Part shown: positions 45,462-57,236 of the stretch, in pieces
Position numbering within the stretch: the first letter of the stretch is position 1
Layout: each line of letters opens with the position of its first letter
Source: Fagopyrum homotropicum
Taxonomy: Eukaryota; Streptophyta; Magnoliopsida; Caryophyllales; Polygonaceae
Direction: 5' to 3'
Assembly (NCBI GenBank): GCA_033239125.1
Contig: BSWB01000001.1
Location: forward strand, 41,699,501 to 41,763,500
DNA: 64,000 nt
The notes under the pieces: model-generated
Told to the model about the DNA's origin: nothing
Databases searched by the model: none
What the model saw: the letters and a program-made list of their open reading frames with translations, nothing else
Position numbers and translations under genes: made by a program

Positions 45462-47245
45462 CAAATGTAACACCCCAAATTCTGAGAACTCGGGGAGCTA
45501 CTGATTAGGACCTCACAATGGGTCCCGACCTTAGTTTGAAAACAATTTCACTAGGATCTTAGAACAAGGCACAAAAGTATTAAAAAAAACATTTGAAAAC
45601 TTTAAACAATATATGCATGAAGAATATGTATCAACCTTACAAAATAAAGGTACTAAACCGACGCATATGAAGAACAAAAGACATCACGTCCCCAACTAAA
45701 ATGAGTACGTGGACCCGGCTGGCCATTCACTCCGGATCTCTCTACAATTGTCTTAACCTGCAAGGCATCTACAAGCGGTATAAAACCGTTAGCTAACATT
45801 CTATGCATAAATATAAAGGTAAAAGCACAAACACACAACATACACAATCAACATGCAACACTCAATCCTTTTATTATCTTTAAATAGGTGATATGTCATT
45901 ACTAATGATACTTATTTTGTGACACGAGGGATTCCCAAACCTCGCCCCTGTCCCCGTTTACCAACGCGGAATGGTACTAATGCATCTGACCGTCTACTTG
46001 GCTGGACTGGTCGCAAGGAACCTCCTAGACTCTCGCAAGAGCTAGGCACATGATGTCACGACCCATTATCATACACTTGGGTCAAGTACGTAGATAATAA
46101 AGTCGGCCTAATCCGGTTTCATTATTTATCATAACTAACAAACACCACTCATACACATTACACTCATACAAGAAGCCAGCTAAGTAAGTCCGTGGACTTA
46201 CCTGAAGTCCAAAAACACCATCTAACACTCACAAGAAAGATCCAATTAAGTTGGAAAATTCTCCAACTTCTTAACTTCCATGAAAACTCTCTAAGGGGCT
46301 CACTTTGACCTCACTTAAAACACTCGTACCAAAATCTAAAACTCTAAAAAAAATGTCTATTCACTCTATGCAATGCATTCTACTCATTGGAAGAAACAGA
46401 ACTCAAAAAGCATCAATAGTTAATCCTACACAAAAATTCCAAGTTGGCTACACAACACATAATCTCTTATACTTAGCCAAATATCTACAGAATACAAAAC
46501 TGCACCACTAGCCTACTTTGAGCTCTCGTGGATCCAGATCCGACCGTTAGATCGGCCTAAACCTTTAGTATATCATACTATGCATGTCCTTCTATATTAT
46601 ACTAAAAATTGAACGGTAGATTATGTCTCTAAGTTATCGTAACATGGTCTTAAAGATGACTATTCAACATTGATTTCTGGGATTAAAATCCGAGTACAAG
46701 TGATCTGAGCTTCGAGACTCACCTGCAGCGTTTTGTAGCTAAGACAAAGAAGGCCACAGGTTCAAGGTTCGACTCTCCACTGCTCCAACTCCCTATTCGA
46801 TTAGATGAGCAACCAATCTATGTTTCGAAACTTCCTTGCAGATGGCCAAGATGAAGGAGCCTTCCTTGGTCGTTGATGTTGTTCCTCTTGGCGACGAAGT
46901 AGCACCAGGAACCGTCCTCGGCTCAGCCTACTCACCCAATGGTGATGGTTCCGATGTAGAAGAGAGGGACAATAATTATTTCAATCTTGACAACAAGAAG
47001 AATGGAGAAAGGAAGGAAGGGAGGTAGGGGTCCTTACACTGTTGAAGATAGTCTTGAAGTGCAGAAGCTTACTCTCAGTGGAAGGAGGAGGAAAGTGTAA
47101 CGACCGGATTTTTCGTTACGCTTTAATAGGGTTAGAGGGGTTTAGAAAAAGAAATTAAAAATTAGTGAAACTAGGATAAACAAGTTTATTTATGGAAGTC
47201 GTTTAATTAAGTACCTTGTCCTAAGTTTTGGGACGAAACTTATTT

Positions 47246-47270
47246 TAAGGGGGGTACTGATGTAATATCC
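47246..47270 (+). other. Internal polypurine tract and second LTR-like start inside the LTR
   Basis: About 165 bp after the LTR start the solo LTR contains GGGACGAAACTTATTTTAAG, then GGGGTACTGA, then TGTAATATCC, a second polypurine tract/LTR-start arrangement. The same is present inverted at about 51465-51500 in the host LTR. Confidence 0.75.
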
Positions 47271-47349
47271 GAAATTTTTATTCCGTTTAATTCCGAATCA
47301 AATCGGACTTCGAGCCGTTGACGGTTTCCAATTCTATCTAGTACTTCTT

Positions 47350-47500
47350 TCTTCACAAATTTTATTATTTTATGTAGAATTTAATTCACATAAAATGATA
47401 AAATTTTATCAAGCTCAATTCTTATAATTATTTATTATTTTATGTAGAATTTAATTCACATAAAATGATAGATTTATATCAAACCCTAGTTATTATAATT
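47350..47500. repeat. Duplicated unit with imperfect palindrome (two copies)
   Basis: Two units, each with ATTTTATGTAGAATTTAATT followed by CACATAAAATGATA, which can fold on itself. The inverted counterpart at 51165-51380 has three copies. Confidence 0.8.
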
Positions 47501-47520
47501 CATTCTTATCGATGACTTTA

Positions 47521-47733
47521 GACGAGGCCCAGACAAGCCGTTGACAAGGCCCAGACAAGCAGTTGACGAGGCCCAGACAAGCCGTTGACAAGGCCCAGAC
47601 AAGCAGTTGACGAGGCCCAGACAAGCAGTTTACGAGGCCCAGATAAGCAGTTGACGAGGCCCAGACAAGCAGTTGACAAGGCCCAGACAAGTAGTTGACA
47701 AGGCCAAGACAAGCCTTGACGAGGCCCAGAGAA
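47521..47733. repeat. 22-bp minisatellite, about ten copies
   Basis: The unit GACGAGGCCCAGACAAGCAG+TT recurs every 22 bp from 47521. The last unit is one base short. It alternates GACGAGG and GACAAGG forms. Confidence 0.95.
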
Positions 47734-50700
47734 GGCCTGATCTCGAGTATGGCCGGCCATCCCAAAATACACCAGCTGTTACAGCCAGCCCATACTCTCT
47801 CCCTCTCTCACGGAAACCCTAATGACCTCTCTCTTCCTTCTCTCGCTATCACGTACCGGCGCTCTCCTCCCCTCTCTCGCACGTCCCTCTTCTTCGCTCC
47901 ATAAACGCCGGCGCTGCTTCTTCCTTGCCGGATGAACTACCACCGCCAAGACTGACAACAACAACCTCCCTTTCCCCGCACTCAGCCGCCACACCAGTAG
48001 CCTTGAAGATGCACTGCAGCCGTGTAGCAGGCCACCATGGATTCGCCCTTCTCCCTGTCTCTTTCTGCGGTTGGACAAGTGACTCTAGGAGCCATCCCTT
48101 CCCATCTAGACGGGCAGGTAACAACAGCAAACGACATGGACCTCGGAGTCTTCGTCTTCAACGCATTACGAAGAAGTCGGGTTGTGCATCTGCGTAGGAT
48201 GGGCCATAGGGACGCCTGGACGCAAGATAGGTGTGCCAAATCTGCAAGGGCGGAAGTACCCTGGCCACTGGGGCGCCTCCAGTCCGACGCTGCTGCACCC
48301 GACGCAAGTAGCCGCCTTAGTCTTCTTCTTTGCACTCGGGAGCTCGTCGAGTCTCTCTTGTCCGGTAAACGCCTCACCCCCTTCACTTTCGTACCCTTTC
48401 AATATATGTGCTGATTAGAATCCCGTTGGGATCTTGGAACAGTTCACAACAGCCCTAGAAGATGGCTTGCTGAGCTGAGGCGTTTTCCGAGTTTTTAGAG
48501 TTGACGAGCAGTCAACTTCGGGTCCAGATTTGAGTAAGTTATACTCCTCCTTTGCTGCTGAATTTTGAAAATGTTGTAGTAAATAGTACATAGTAGATTA
48601 TACTAAAATTTGGGAAGAATCGGAGTTATGGTTTGAGAGTTATGATGTTCCAAAGTTGACGCCTCATGCAGTTTTTATAAATGTGCCGAGTGTTGGGAAA
48701 AACAGCAGGTGATGCTGTTTTGTGAGATAGTTTTTAATAAGCTCTTGATCTCCGTTGGTCTTGAATTTTGGATATGATATAGTCGACATATTGTTGTAGA
48801 ACATATTAAAATTTGAGAGACACCCAGCGAGTGGTTTGTGATTTATGATTTTTCCAAGAGTGAGTCGTAAGCAGTTTTTCTGTTGTGCTGAAATTCGGTT
48901 TTGTGAGATAGTTTTAAATAGGATTTTGATCTCCTTTGCGTCTTAATTTTGGATATAATAGAGATAAGATTTTATAGTAGAACATATCAAAATTTGGGAT
49001 AAATCCAGCGAGTAGTTTAGGAGTTATGATTTTTCAAAGTTAAGACAGTGTGCTGCTTGTTAAGTGATGTACCCAACTTTAGAGATTTTTGTAGAAGCGA
49101 TGCTTTAACAGTTTTAAGAAATTCTTTCTCCTATGAGTAGATAGGATATCATAGATGACCTAGGGAATTATTTCGGAATTTTTATAAGATTATTCGAATT
49201 TTATATTTGAAGCTGTAGTTGGACTTTAGTGACTTTTCGAGAAATAGAAAATGGGTAGTTTTTCTAGTTGTTACCTAAAATCATCCTAGGGAGTAGAATA
49301 TGGTTAGTTAGCCTCAAATTATAATTTAAGTACATATTCCGAGTTTTTGGAAGTTCCGGGACTAAGGTTAAAATAGTCATTTTACCTTAAATAAACACTG
49401 TAATAACTTCTACACATAGAATCGTATATCTTAAGAGTTTTAGACTTATAAGTATCCAGGAAAATGTGTTGACCCACGTGCCTCCTCTGACAGGCAACTG
49501 AGTTCTGCACTTACGGATTTAGTGGTGGTTAAGAGAGAGTCGAGATTTGATTCTAGTAAGTCCACGGACTTACTTAGTTGGCTTCTTGTATGAGTGTAAT
49601 GTGTATGAGTGGTGTTTGTTAGTTATGATAAATAACGAAACCGGATTAGGCTGACTTTATTATTTACGTAATTGACCCAAGTGTATGATAACGGGTCGTG
49701 ACATCATCTGCCTAGCTCTTGCGAGAGACTAGGAGGTTCCCTGCGACCAGCCCAGTCCGGTAGACGGTCAGATGCATTATTACCATTCCGCGTTGGTAAA
49801 CGGGGACAGGGGCGAGGTTTGGGAATCCCTCGTGTCACAAAATAAGTATCATTAGTAATGACCTATCACTTAATTAAAGATAATAAAAGGATTGAGTGTG
49901 CATGTTGGTTGTGTATGTTGTGTGTTTATGCTTTTACCTTTATACTTATGCATAGAATATTAGCTAACGGTTTTACACCGCTTGTAGATGCCTTGCAGGT
50001 TAAGACAGTTGTAGAGAGATCCGGAGGGAATGGTCAGCCGGGTCCACGTACTCATTTAGTTGGGGACGAGGTTGTCTTATATACTTCATATGCGTCGTTT
50101 TAGTACCTTTGATTTGTAAGACTGATACATATTTTGCATGTATATTTTGTTTAAAGTTTTCAAATGTTTTTAATACTTTTGTGCCTTGTTGTAAGATCCT
50201 AGTAAAATTGTTGTCAAACTAAGGTCGGGACCCATTGTGAGGTCCTAACCAGTAGCTCCCCGAGTTCTTAGAATTTGGGGTGTTACAGAAAGGCCCGGCC
50301 TTGCGTAGTAGCAGCAACTCGAGAGTGATCGTGCAGAAGGTTGAAGGCGGCTCGCCACTGGGGTAGTGGGTTGGGTGTTTTTAGTTTGCATCTAGGCAAA
50401 CTTGGTCCTGCAGGTTCGTCGTTATGGACTGCGTGCAGAGGTTGGGGTTCCCGTCGCTGGTGTCTCGTGAAGGAAGGTGAGAGAGACGAGGATGGCGTGT
50501 TGTGTGCAGATATTGAACGATAGAGAGAGTCCTTTACAAAAGGCAAGATAGGAAGAGTGCAGCGCTGACATTGGACAGAAGAGGGACTTTGTTCACGGCT
50601 GGACTGGCTCTTCGTTTCTGCGCAAATCTAGGAGCAGTTACAACAGTCTTCAATCACTCAGCAGCCGTTACATATGGCAAGGAAGGAGAGGGAAGTTACG

Positions 50701-50919
50701 CTCCTTGGACGTCTAGAGCGGGGAAGCTCTTCAGTTGGGCCTGGTTGCGTGCTACTGGGCTGGAGAGAAGCTCTACACAGTCTGCAGGCAAGGGGAGTTG
50801 TTGTTGGGCCAACACAACAGTCCAAAACTACATCATCAACAAGCAAGGAAGAGGAGTGGGCTGAGGTTTTGTCGGCTGCAGCAAAGATAGGCCAAGAAAG
50901 GAGTGGGCTTGTGTTGTCC

Positions 50920-51150
50920 ACGCTTGTCACAGCTTGTCAAAACATGTCATGGCTTTTTCAAGCCCATGCATGGCCTTGTCACAGAGTTGTCGGGCTTCGT
51001 CATGGTCTTGTCATAGCTTTGTCGTGATCTCGTCACAGCTTTGTCGTGATCTCGTCACAGCTGTGTCGTGGTCTCGTCTTAGCCTTGTCCTGATCTCGTC
51101 TCAGCCTTGTCATGACTCGTCTCAACCTTGTCATGATATCGTCTCAAGTC
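50920..51150. repeat. Diverged counterpart of the 22-bp minisatellite
   Basis: Units such as TTTGTCGTGATCTCGTCACA+GC, also near 22 bp, lie at the corresponding place in the opposite-orientation LTR. They share GACGAG/GACAA words with 47521-47733, but the sequence between is different. Confidence 0.75.
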
Positions 51151-51164
51151 GTCGTTAAGAATTA

Positions 51165-51380
51165 ATTATAAGAATTAGGGTTTGATATAATTCTATCATT
51201 TTATGTGAATTAAATTCTACATAAAATGATAAATAATTATAAGAATTAGGGCTTGATATAATTCTATCATTTTATGTTAATTAAATTCTACATAAAATAA
51301 TAAATAATTATAAGAATTAGGGCTTGATATAATTCTATCATTTTATGTTAATTAAATTCTACATAAAATGATAAAATTTG
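51165..51380. repeat. Three tandem copies of a palindrome-bearing unit
   Basis: About 70-bp units, each with CATTTTATGT...ACATAAAATG arms around GAATTAAATTC. This is the inverted counterpart of 47350-47500 with one more copy. Confidence 0.85.
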
Positions 51381-51646
51381 TGAAGAAAGAAATACTAGAT
51401 AGATTGGGAAACCGTCAACGGCTCGAAGTCCGATTTGATTCGGAATTAAACGGAATAAAAATTCCGGATATTACATCAGTACCCCCTTAAAATAAGTTTC
51501 GTCCCGAAACATAGAACAAGATACTTAATTAAACGATTTCCATAAATAAACTGGTATGTCCTAGTCTCACTAAATTTTTTATTCGTTTCCTAAACTTCTC
51601 TAACCCTATCAAAGCGTAACGAGAAAAAAAAATACTGGTCGTTACA

Positions 51647-51660
51647 TCAGATCCCCCTCA
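51647..51660 (-). other. Polypurine tract of gypsy element 3
   Basis: On the minus strand TTGAGGGGGATCTGA precedes the LTR start TGTAACGACC, after GGGACAAAACTTA. Confidence 0.7.
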
Positions 51661-53997
51661 AAATAAGTTTTGTCCCGAAACTTAGGGTAAGACAATCCTG
51701 ATCGGCCTTTAAGGCACCAAATGGGTGTGTTTGATCACTACACAAAAGTCTCGTCGTTTCCACATCTAAGTATCCCGCACATCAAGGTTACCAAAAGAAC
51801 ACATCACTGACTAAACACTCAATCATGAAATAAACAAGCAGTCAAACAATATTACACATACAAGGGCAAGCCCTAACTCGTCACTCCCGAGGTTACAACT
51901 ATCGCTACATAGGTCTTTGAAATGTTACGTCTCTTAATATCCCCAATATCTTAGGTAGCCTTATCGGCTTTTCATAAAACCACTAAATCTTAAATCTTTT
52001 CAGGTACGTAGATCACAAGCGTCTGCTACCACGTTCTAGAGTGGTTACCGGATATCTCATCGGTATTATCCGGCTCAACTATCGGATCCTCTAATCTTAT
52101 TCCTCAGGTAAGGAATCGTCACCTTTACCCTTTTCAGGTCTAACACTCGAGACAACTAAAAATCAAATCTAGTGGCCATCCTCTTTGTTCACTTGGCATT
52201 GTTATATTATTTATAGATCTCTAATATATCATTAGCTCTAACCTAGGCTTCCCGCACATTTCCCAAGATCTTAAGTGACATAGAATATGTCCGGAATGAC
52301 GGCATTAGACACAAAGTGATCTTATATCACAATTATTGGATCATAAATACTCGATAAATGCTAACACACCGTCAATATTGAACTCTTGTATCCTCCACTT
52401 TTATCGGACTAGTAATATCCCTCTAACTCAAAATGCAACTAGGCTATGTTCCGACATAACGTTACACATAAAATCTATTCCGAAATTATGCTTTCTTTAA
52501 GCACGGTTACTAGGTTGCAAGTATGCTCCTGTCGCTTCTCTTTCTTATGTATCTTCGACCCAGGATGGTAGTTACTCACTTTGAGCTTTCTAGTCCAGGA
52601 CATGCACAATGCTTTTATTACATCATTAATTCTTTCCTAATCCATCCAGAAAACTCACTGTACAGTATTCCATTAGTATAGAATTCCAAACTACTTGTCT
52701 GGCAACATGTAACAAAGCCATCACTCTTCACTCGGATCCATAATAGGGTACCAGTCTCCTTCTATTACTTCTACATGCACATAAGTTTCCGTACAATATT
52801 TCCGGTCACTCACATAGTCTATCTCACGTTTCTTCCAACTAGAATGCATTTCACCGACTATCACCATCTTAAACTCGACACGACATCCATCAGTACCCTT
52901 GTGCTTCTTGCTTTGTGGGTTAGGACCCACCACGCTTCCGCTGCGCTACTCTGATTATCCTGTTGTCACTCATTAATCCTAAGGACCTTTTCTGTAAGTA
53001 TAAAATGATTGACCCCAAAAATTTTTCTTCCAATTAGACCATGAGTCTTATACGGATGAAGTACCAAGTACCTTCTTTACTTGTCTTAAGAAAATAAAAC
53101 AACGATTGAAAAACAACTTCTTCCGCTTACTTTTGTAATTCTTCTACCACGGATCCAAACCCCATGACTCGACCAGAGTTTGATTTTAATCAACCAAGAA
53201 GTAACCTCTAACACGATTTTGTCTATACCTTTAGTTGTCTATGAAGATTTACGTTGCCTACTTGAGGAAATCCTCTAACACATCGGTATAGTTACTTCAA
53301 AAATCCTCAATCACAAATATCTCCTCTTAACAGTACATCGCTCGTCAATACCAAATAACCCTTTCACGTACTTAGTTCACACCGGTCATTCTATAGTTGA
53401 CTTATCTCAATATCCCGGACTTACTCTTCTCATATCTCTACCGGCATTAAAATTCTTGGTGAGCATCACCTACTCGATTAATCCTTTTATACTTCTTTAG
53501 TTCGTTCTATCTTCCACTCTTCCTCTTCCTTTGGGCTAACTTCACTTCTCGAGTCCGATTGTGTCATTCATCTGACATAAATAGTCGTTTCAAGTCTTCC
53601 ACGATAGCTTGCAAGCGTCTTGGCAATTCTTATGGCCGTAATGATCATCCAGTTGCAGTTCCTCTTGCATGGACCGTCTGTGTTGATGACTTAGGTCCCG
53701 TGATAATTGGGGTTACCGTGGACTCTCGAGTCCAGCAAGGCCGTTCTCCCATACACATTTCTTCATTGATATTGATGGTAATATCACCTTCATGAAACTC
53801 CTTTGACCCTGCTACAGGCTTCAATTCTTTGGATATTGGCGTCTCGATTTCTTTCAAACTTCTTATATCTCTGAGGATGTCAAAACCTCCCCACACTTGT
53901 GGGGTCCGCCTTTCCGCTTTTACACTCAATTGTAGGTCTTCATTCCGTGCACCTTAGATTCTCATACCCGGATTGACACTCTGTCTCTTCTGGTTTC
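51661..53997 (-). pseudogene. Decayed interior of gypsy element 3
   Basis: No domain could be read with confidence on either strand. Short open minus-strand stretches (52933-52721 and 53929-53645) show no recognisable motif. Position, orientation and the flanking polypurine tract identify it as former pol sequence. It is much shorter than a complete gypsy pol, so deletions are likely. Confidence 0.55.
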
Positions 53998-55723
53998 TGA
54001 TAGCATGAATTATAGTCTATATTTTGGGGTTTGTTTGGACGTTTTATCTTCAATAATTTGCATGTTTGTATGTATAATATGTGATTATATTACCATTTCA
54101 TCTACCTTTGCGAGAATCGAGGTCTACACCTAGTTTTGTTGTAATCGTAGGTAAAATGGCACGTTTTGCATCGAAAAGGAGCAAAAGGAGCTATGGAGTC
54201 ATTGGAGCTACATTCAAGAACATAAGGAACCATCCAAGAAGCATAGCCATGGATTTAAGATTCACTTTGGACCAGATTTGAGAGATTTCACATTCAGTTG
54301 TGACTCACCTCGGTTGACCACAGATTCACCTCGACCGAGGTGATCCAGGGGAGCCGACTCGACCGAGGCGAACACCTAGGACGCGGCGAGAATATTTTAT
54401 TCTTGGCTGAGATCTTTTATCTTTGGAAAGAGATCTTATATTTTTGGCGTTGGCTCCTGGAAGGAAGAAGATAATTCAGATCCTATATTTTACCTATATT
54501 TATGGGATAAGATCTTTTTAAGATATATTATCTTTGGAGGGTTATTTTCCTATAAAAAGGGTTGGATTTCCACAAATCCGGGAGGAGGCTATACCACCGA
54601 TCAGGGTTTATACATCGCTGCGGCCATAATCCAGTTGGGAGATTTGAAGAACCTTTTTGAAGGTTGAAGAAGGAAGATTGTAGCCTTTATAGTTTTTGAA
54701 GTGTTTAGTAAGATTATCTTAGACTCCCTTCCTTGTTGTCTTCCTTTGTTGGATTTATATCCAAGGACTGCTTTTGTTGTGATATTTGATTCAGTTATTG
54801 AAGTCTTTTCATTAAATTCTTCTTGTTCAAATATTCACCTTCTTCCTATACATTTGATCATTGCTTTCATGATGATGAGTGGCTAGTTTCCTTGTGCGAT
54901 TCTAGGGTGATTGGCTGAAGGTTGTGGGAAAAACAATGATAGAATAATCTTAGATTCCAGTAGGACCCTGAAAGTTCGAGTCTTTAACCTTAACCCTAAG
55001 CATCTCGCTCAGTCGATGAACATCTCGGCCGGGGTGGAATTTGGCTGACCGAGGTAACTTATCTGATCCGAAACTGAGAGTTAAGTGTTAGAGTTTGCCC
55101 AATCCTATTCTTATTACACCTTTCCTGATTTAATGCAAGCTTAGGATGAGACTTACCCGGTAATTCCTTAGTTTATGCACCTAAGATCATAAGTGTAGGT
55201 AGTAAAGGTTTATCCCTTATTGGGGTTTGAGTGTGCTTTCATCCCATCTTTGTGAGTTAGTCTGAGACTTACCCGGTAAAGGTTGATTCTATTCCCTTAG
55301 ATGGTGTGTTAGTTTGAGGTTATAGTTCTTTATCTTAATTCCTTGAGACTTACCATGTAATAGGAGTTACGGTTTTGGATTAGTGAGTAGTGAGACTTAC
55401 CCGGTGATCTATTCCACTTTAGTAATACCTTCCTCATGCAAAAACCTCAGCTTTGTCCGCTTATCTTTAGATCTTGAGTTGGAACCACAACTAGATGCTT
55501 TAATCCCTAGAATTGCATATTTCCTTTATTGACTTCTATATCATCTTTGATTGTTGTGATTACTTTTTGTGATTAGTATTTACATAAGCATACCGTAATT
55601 GGACTTTGTTTCACTAAGTCCTTGTGATCGACCCCTGGAATTCCTTGCTTTTACTACGATTGACCCGTACACTGCGGGTTCGCATACTTGTTTTAAGCTT
55701 ACGTCTAGGGTTATAAATTTAAA
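53998..55723 (+). repeat. Left (5') LTR of the Athila-like element, 3' end deleted
   Basis: Nearly identical to 61970-63693, but the final part present in the right LTR (63694-63721) is absent. It includes CACCTCGACCGAGGTG at 54327-54342 and GACTCGACCGAGGCG at 54356-54370. Confidence 0.9.
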
Positions 55724-55741
55724 AAACTGGAAGACTTTGGT

Positions 55742-56152
55742 GAAGTTAGGATGACATCTAAATCCTCGGAGCTCATTCAAATCATGAAGGAAAAGATGCC
55801 ACCTAAATTGAGAGATCCGGGCTCGTTTTGCATTCCCATTCAAGTTGGGGATGTTACTTGTGAAGCCCTTTGTGATCTAGGAGCCAGCGTGAGCATCATC
55901 CCGCTGGAGCTATGTGTGAAGATCGGGCTTGGAGAACCCAAGCCGGTCAAGATTCGACTATATATGGCGGATCGCTCCATCATCCATCCCGTGGGCATCT
56001 TGGAGGACGTTCCGGTCAAGTTAGGTAACTTTTATTTACCAATAGATTTTGTTGTACTTGACATTCCCGCAGATTATCCTGTTCCTATTATTCTCGGGAG
56101 GCCATTTCTAACAACTTCGGGTTGCAACGTGGATTTCAAGAACGCAAGTTGA
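55742..56152 (+). pseudogene. Aspartic protease of the Athila-like element
   Basis: Retropepsin-like: LCDLGASVSIIPLELCVKIG holds the catalytic Asp in the D-x-GAS form typical of Athila proteases, and PVPIILGRPFL is the later conserved Ile-Leu-Gly motif. Its upstream part is lost in the deletion near 55723. A frame change near 56143 separates it from the following reading. Confidence 0.85.
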
Positions 56153-56868
56153 AATTCAACATTGGCGGCGATGAGGTGGAGTTCGCATTACTTGCAGCCA
56201 TGAAAGGGGAGCAGCTAACTGATGATATCTTCAACATCTACGATGAAGAAGAATCAAGAGAATTGGTGAGCTCTATCCTTATTAACGATCCACTCGAAAG
56301 AGTTATTAGCTTCAGTTTAATGGAGGAAGGTATAGATGCTTCTTGCGATGCAGATATACGGAGCTTAAAAGCACTGGAAGAGCATCCAGGAGCTAAAACT
56401 GAGAAGCTAATCCAGGAGACGAAGATCTCCAATTTCGGTCCCAGTTGCAGTACCTCGACCGAGGCACTTTCTGGACTGAGCGAGGTGACTGAAGAACATC
56501 TCGGTCAACGCCTCTGCGCCTCGACCGAGGTCGATGGCGAGATGATGTCAACTGAGACTTCCGAAAGTCCAGTTTCTGGATCTACTCCACTGGAAGGAGG
56601 AAGCAAGGATCCCCCTCAGAAAGCACCACCAGTTGTGGAGCTTAAACAACTCCCAAATCACTTGAGGTATGTCTTTCTTGGACCGGATTCTACTTATCCC
56701 GTTATTGTTAGTGCTTCCCTTTCCGAGACTGAATTGTCTAAACTCATGCATGTCCTGAGAAAGCATCAAAAGGCGGATGCAGGTATCATATATCCTATCT
56801 CGGACCGGATTACACTATCGATGATCTTATTGGCATTAAGCCTTCTTTCTGCATGCATAGAATTCTAA
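56122..56868 (+). pseudogene. Linker between protease and RT of the Athila-like element
   Basis: After the frame change the reading continues KLKFNIGGDEVEFALLAAMK through a low-complexity linker to LPNHLRYVFLGPDSTYPVIV and LMHVLRKHQKA, the usual sequence before RT. CCTCGACCGAGG occurs twice inside this coding stretch (56453-56464 and 56519-56530). A 31-bp insertion at 56775-56805 shifts the frame. Confidence 0.82.
56775..56805 (+). repeat. 31-bp templated insertion
   Basis: Identical to 56960-56990 (starts GGATGCAGGTATCATATATC), 185 bp downstream. In related elements this spot is simply the junction before the YTIDDLIGIKPSF segment, so the insertion was copied from the nearby RT start. Confidence 0.85.
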
Positions 56869-57236
56869 TGGAGGATGATCATAAGACTTCACGGGAACCT
56901 CAAAGACGGTTAAATCCGATCATGAAAGAGGTTGTGAAAAAGGAAATTCTTAAGTTGTTGGATGCAGGTATCATATATCCTATCTCGGACAGCAAGTGGG
57001 TTAGCCCGGTGCATGTGGTTTCGAAGAAAGGAGGAATGACCGTTGTGACAAATAAGAATAACGAGTTGATCCCAACCCGGACCGTTACGGGCTGGAGGGT
57101 TTGCATCGATTATCGGAAGCTGAATACGGCCACACGGAAGGACCATTTTCCACTTCCCTTCATTGATCAAATGCTCGAGCGGTTGGCCCAGCATTCACAC
57201 TTTTGCTACTTAGACGGCTACAGTGGATTCTTCTAG
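56808..57236 (+). pseudogene. Reverse transcriptase, first part (Athila-like)
   Basis: Reads YTIDDLIGIKPSFCMHRILM, then GIIYPISDSKWVSPVHVVSK, GWRVCIDYRKLNTATRKDHF and CYLDGYSGFF. A TAG at 57234-57236 then stops the frame where the family has glutamine, and the same frame continues after it. Confidence 0.88.

Larger units (their letters stand above)
47096..50287 (+). mobile_element. Solo LTR of the element-3 family, inverted within its relative
   Basis: 3192 bp from TGTAACGACC to GGGGTGTTACA, flanked by GAAAG on both sides (47091-47095 and 50288-50292). It lies in the opposite orientation to the LTR it interrupts, creating large inverted repeats (for example 47096-47520 against about 51150-51646, and 45467-46230 against about 49540-50287). 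The open frames at 47779-48418 overlap in all frames and look like GC-rich leader rather than genes. Confidence 0.9.
45467..51646 (-). repeat. 3' LTR of gypsy element 3, split by a solo LTR
   Basis: The left part 45467-47095 and right part 50293-51646 are together about 3.0 kb. Read on the minus strand it starts TGTAACGACC (51646) and ends GGGGTGTTACA (45467). Both parts are inverted copies of the solo LTR inside it. ACAAA at 45462-45466 would be the outer target duplication, but its partner is outside the window. Confidence 0.83.

Noticed and set aside
47779..48418. Many overlapping open frames on both strands
   Set aside because: GC-rich leader part of the solo LTR. Frames overlap in all six directions without any recognisable motif.
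45467..50287. An element bounded by inverted repeats (foldback transposon)
   Set aside because: The inverted arms are explained by a solo LTR inserted in reverse into a same-family LTR, with the GAAAG duplication and LTR start/end words in the right places.
52721..52933. 70-codon minus-strand open frame as a gene
   Set aside because: No start context, motif or splice signals; it lies in decayed gypsy interior.
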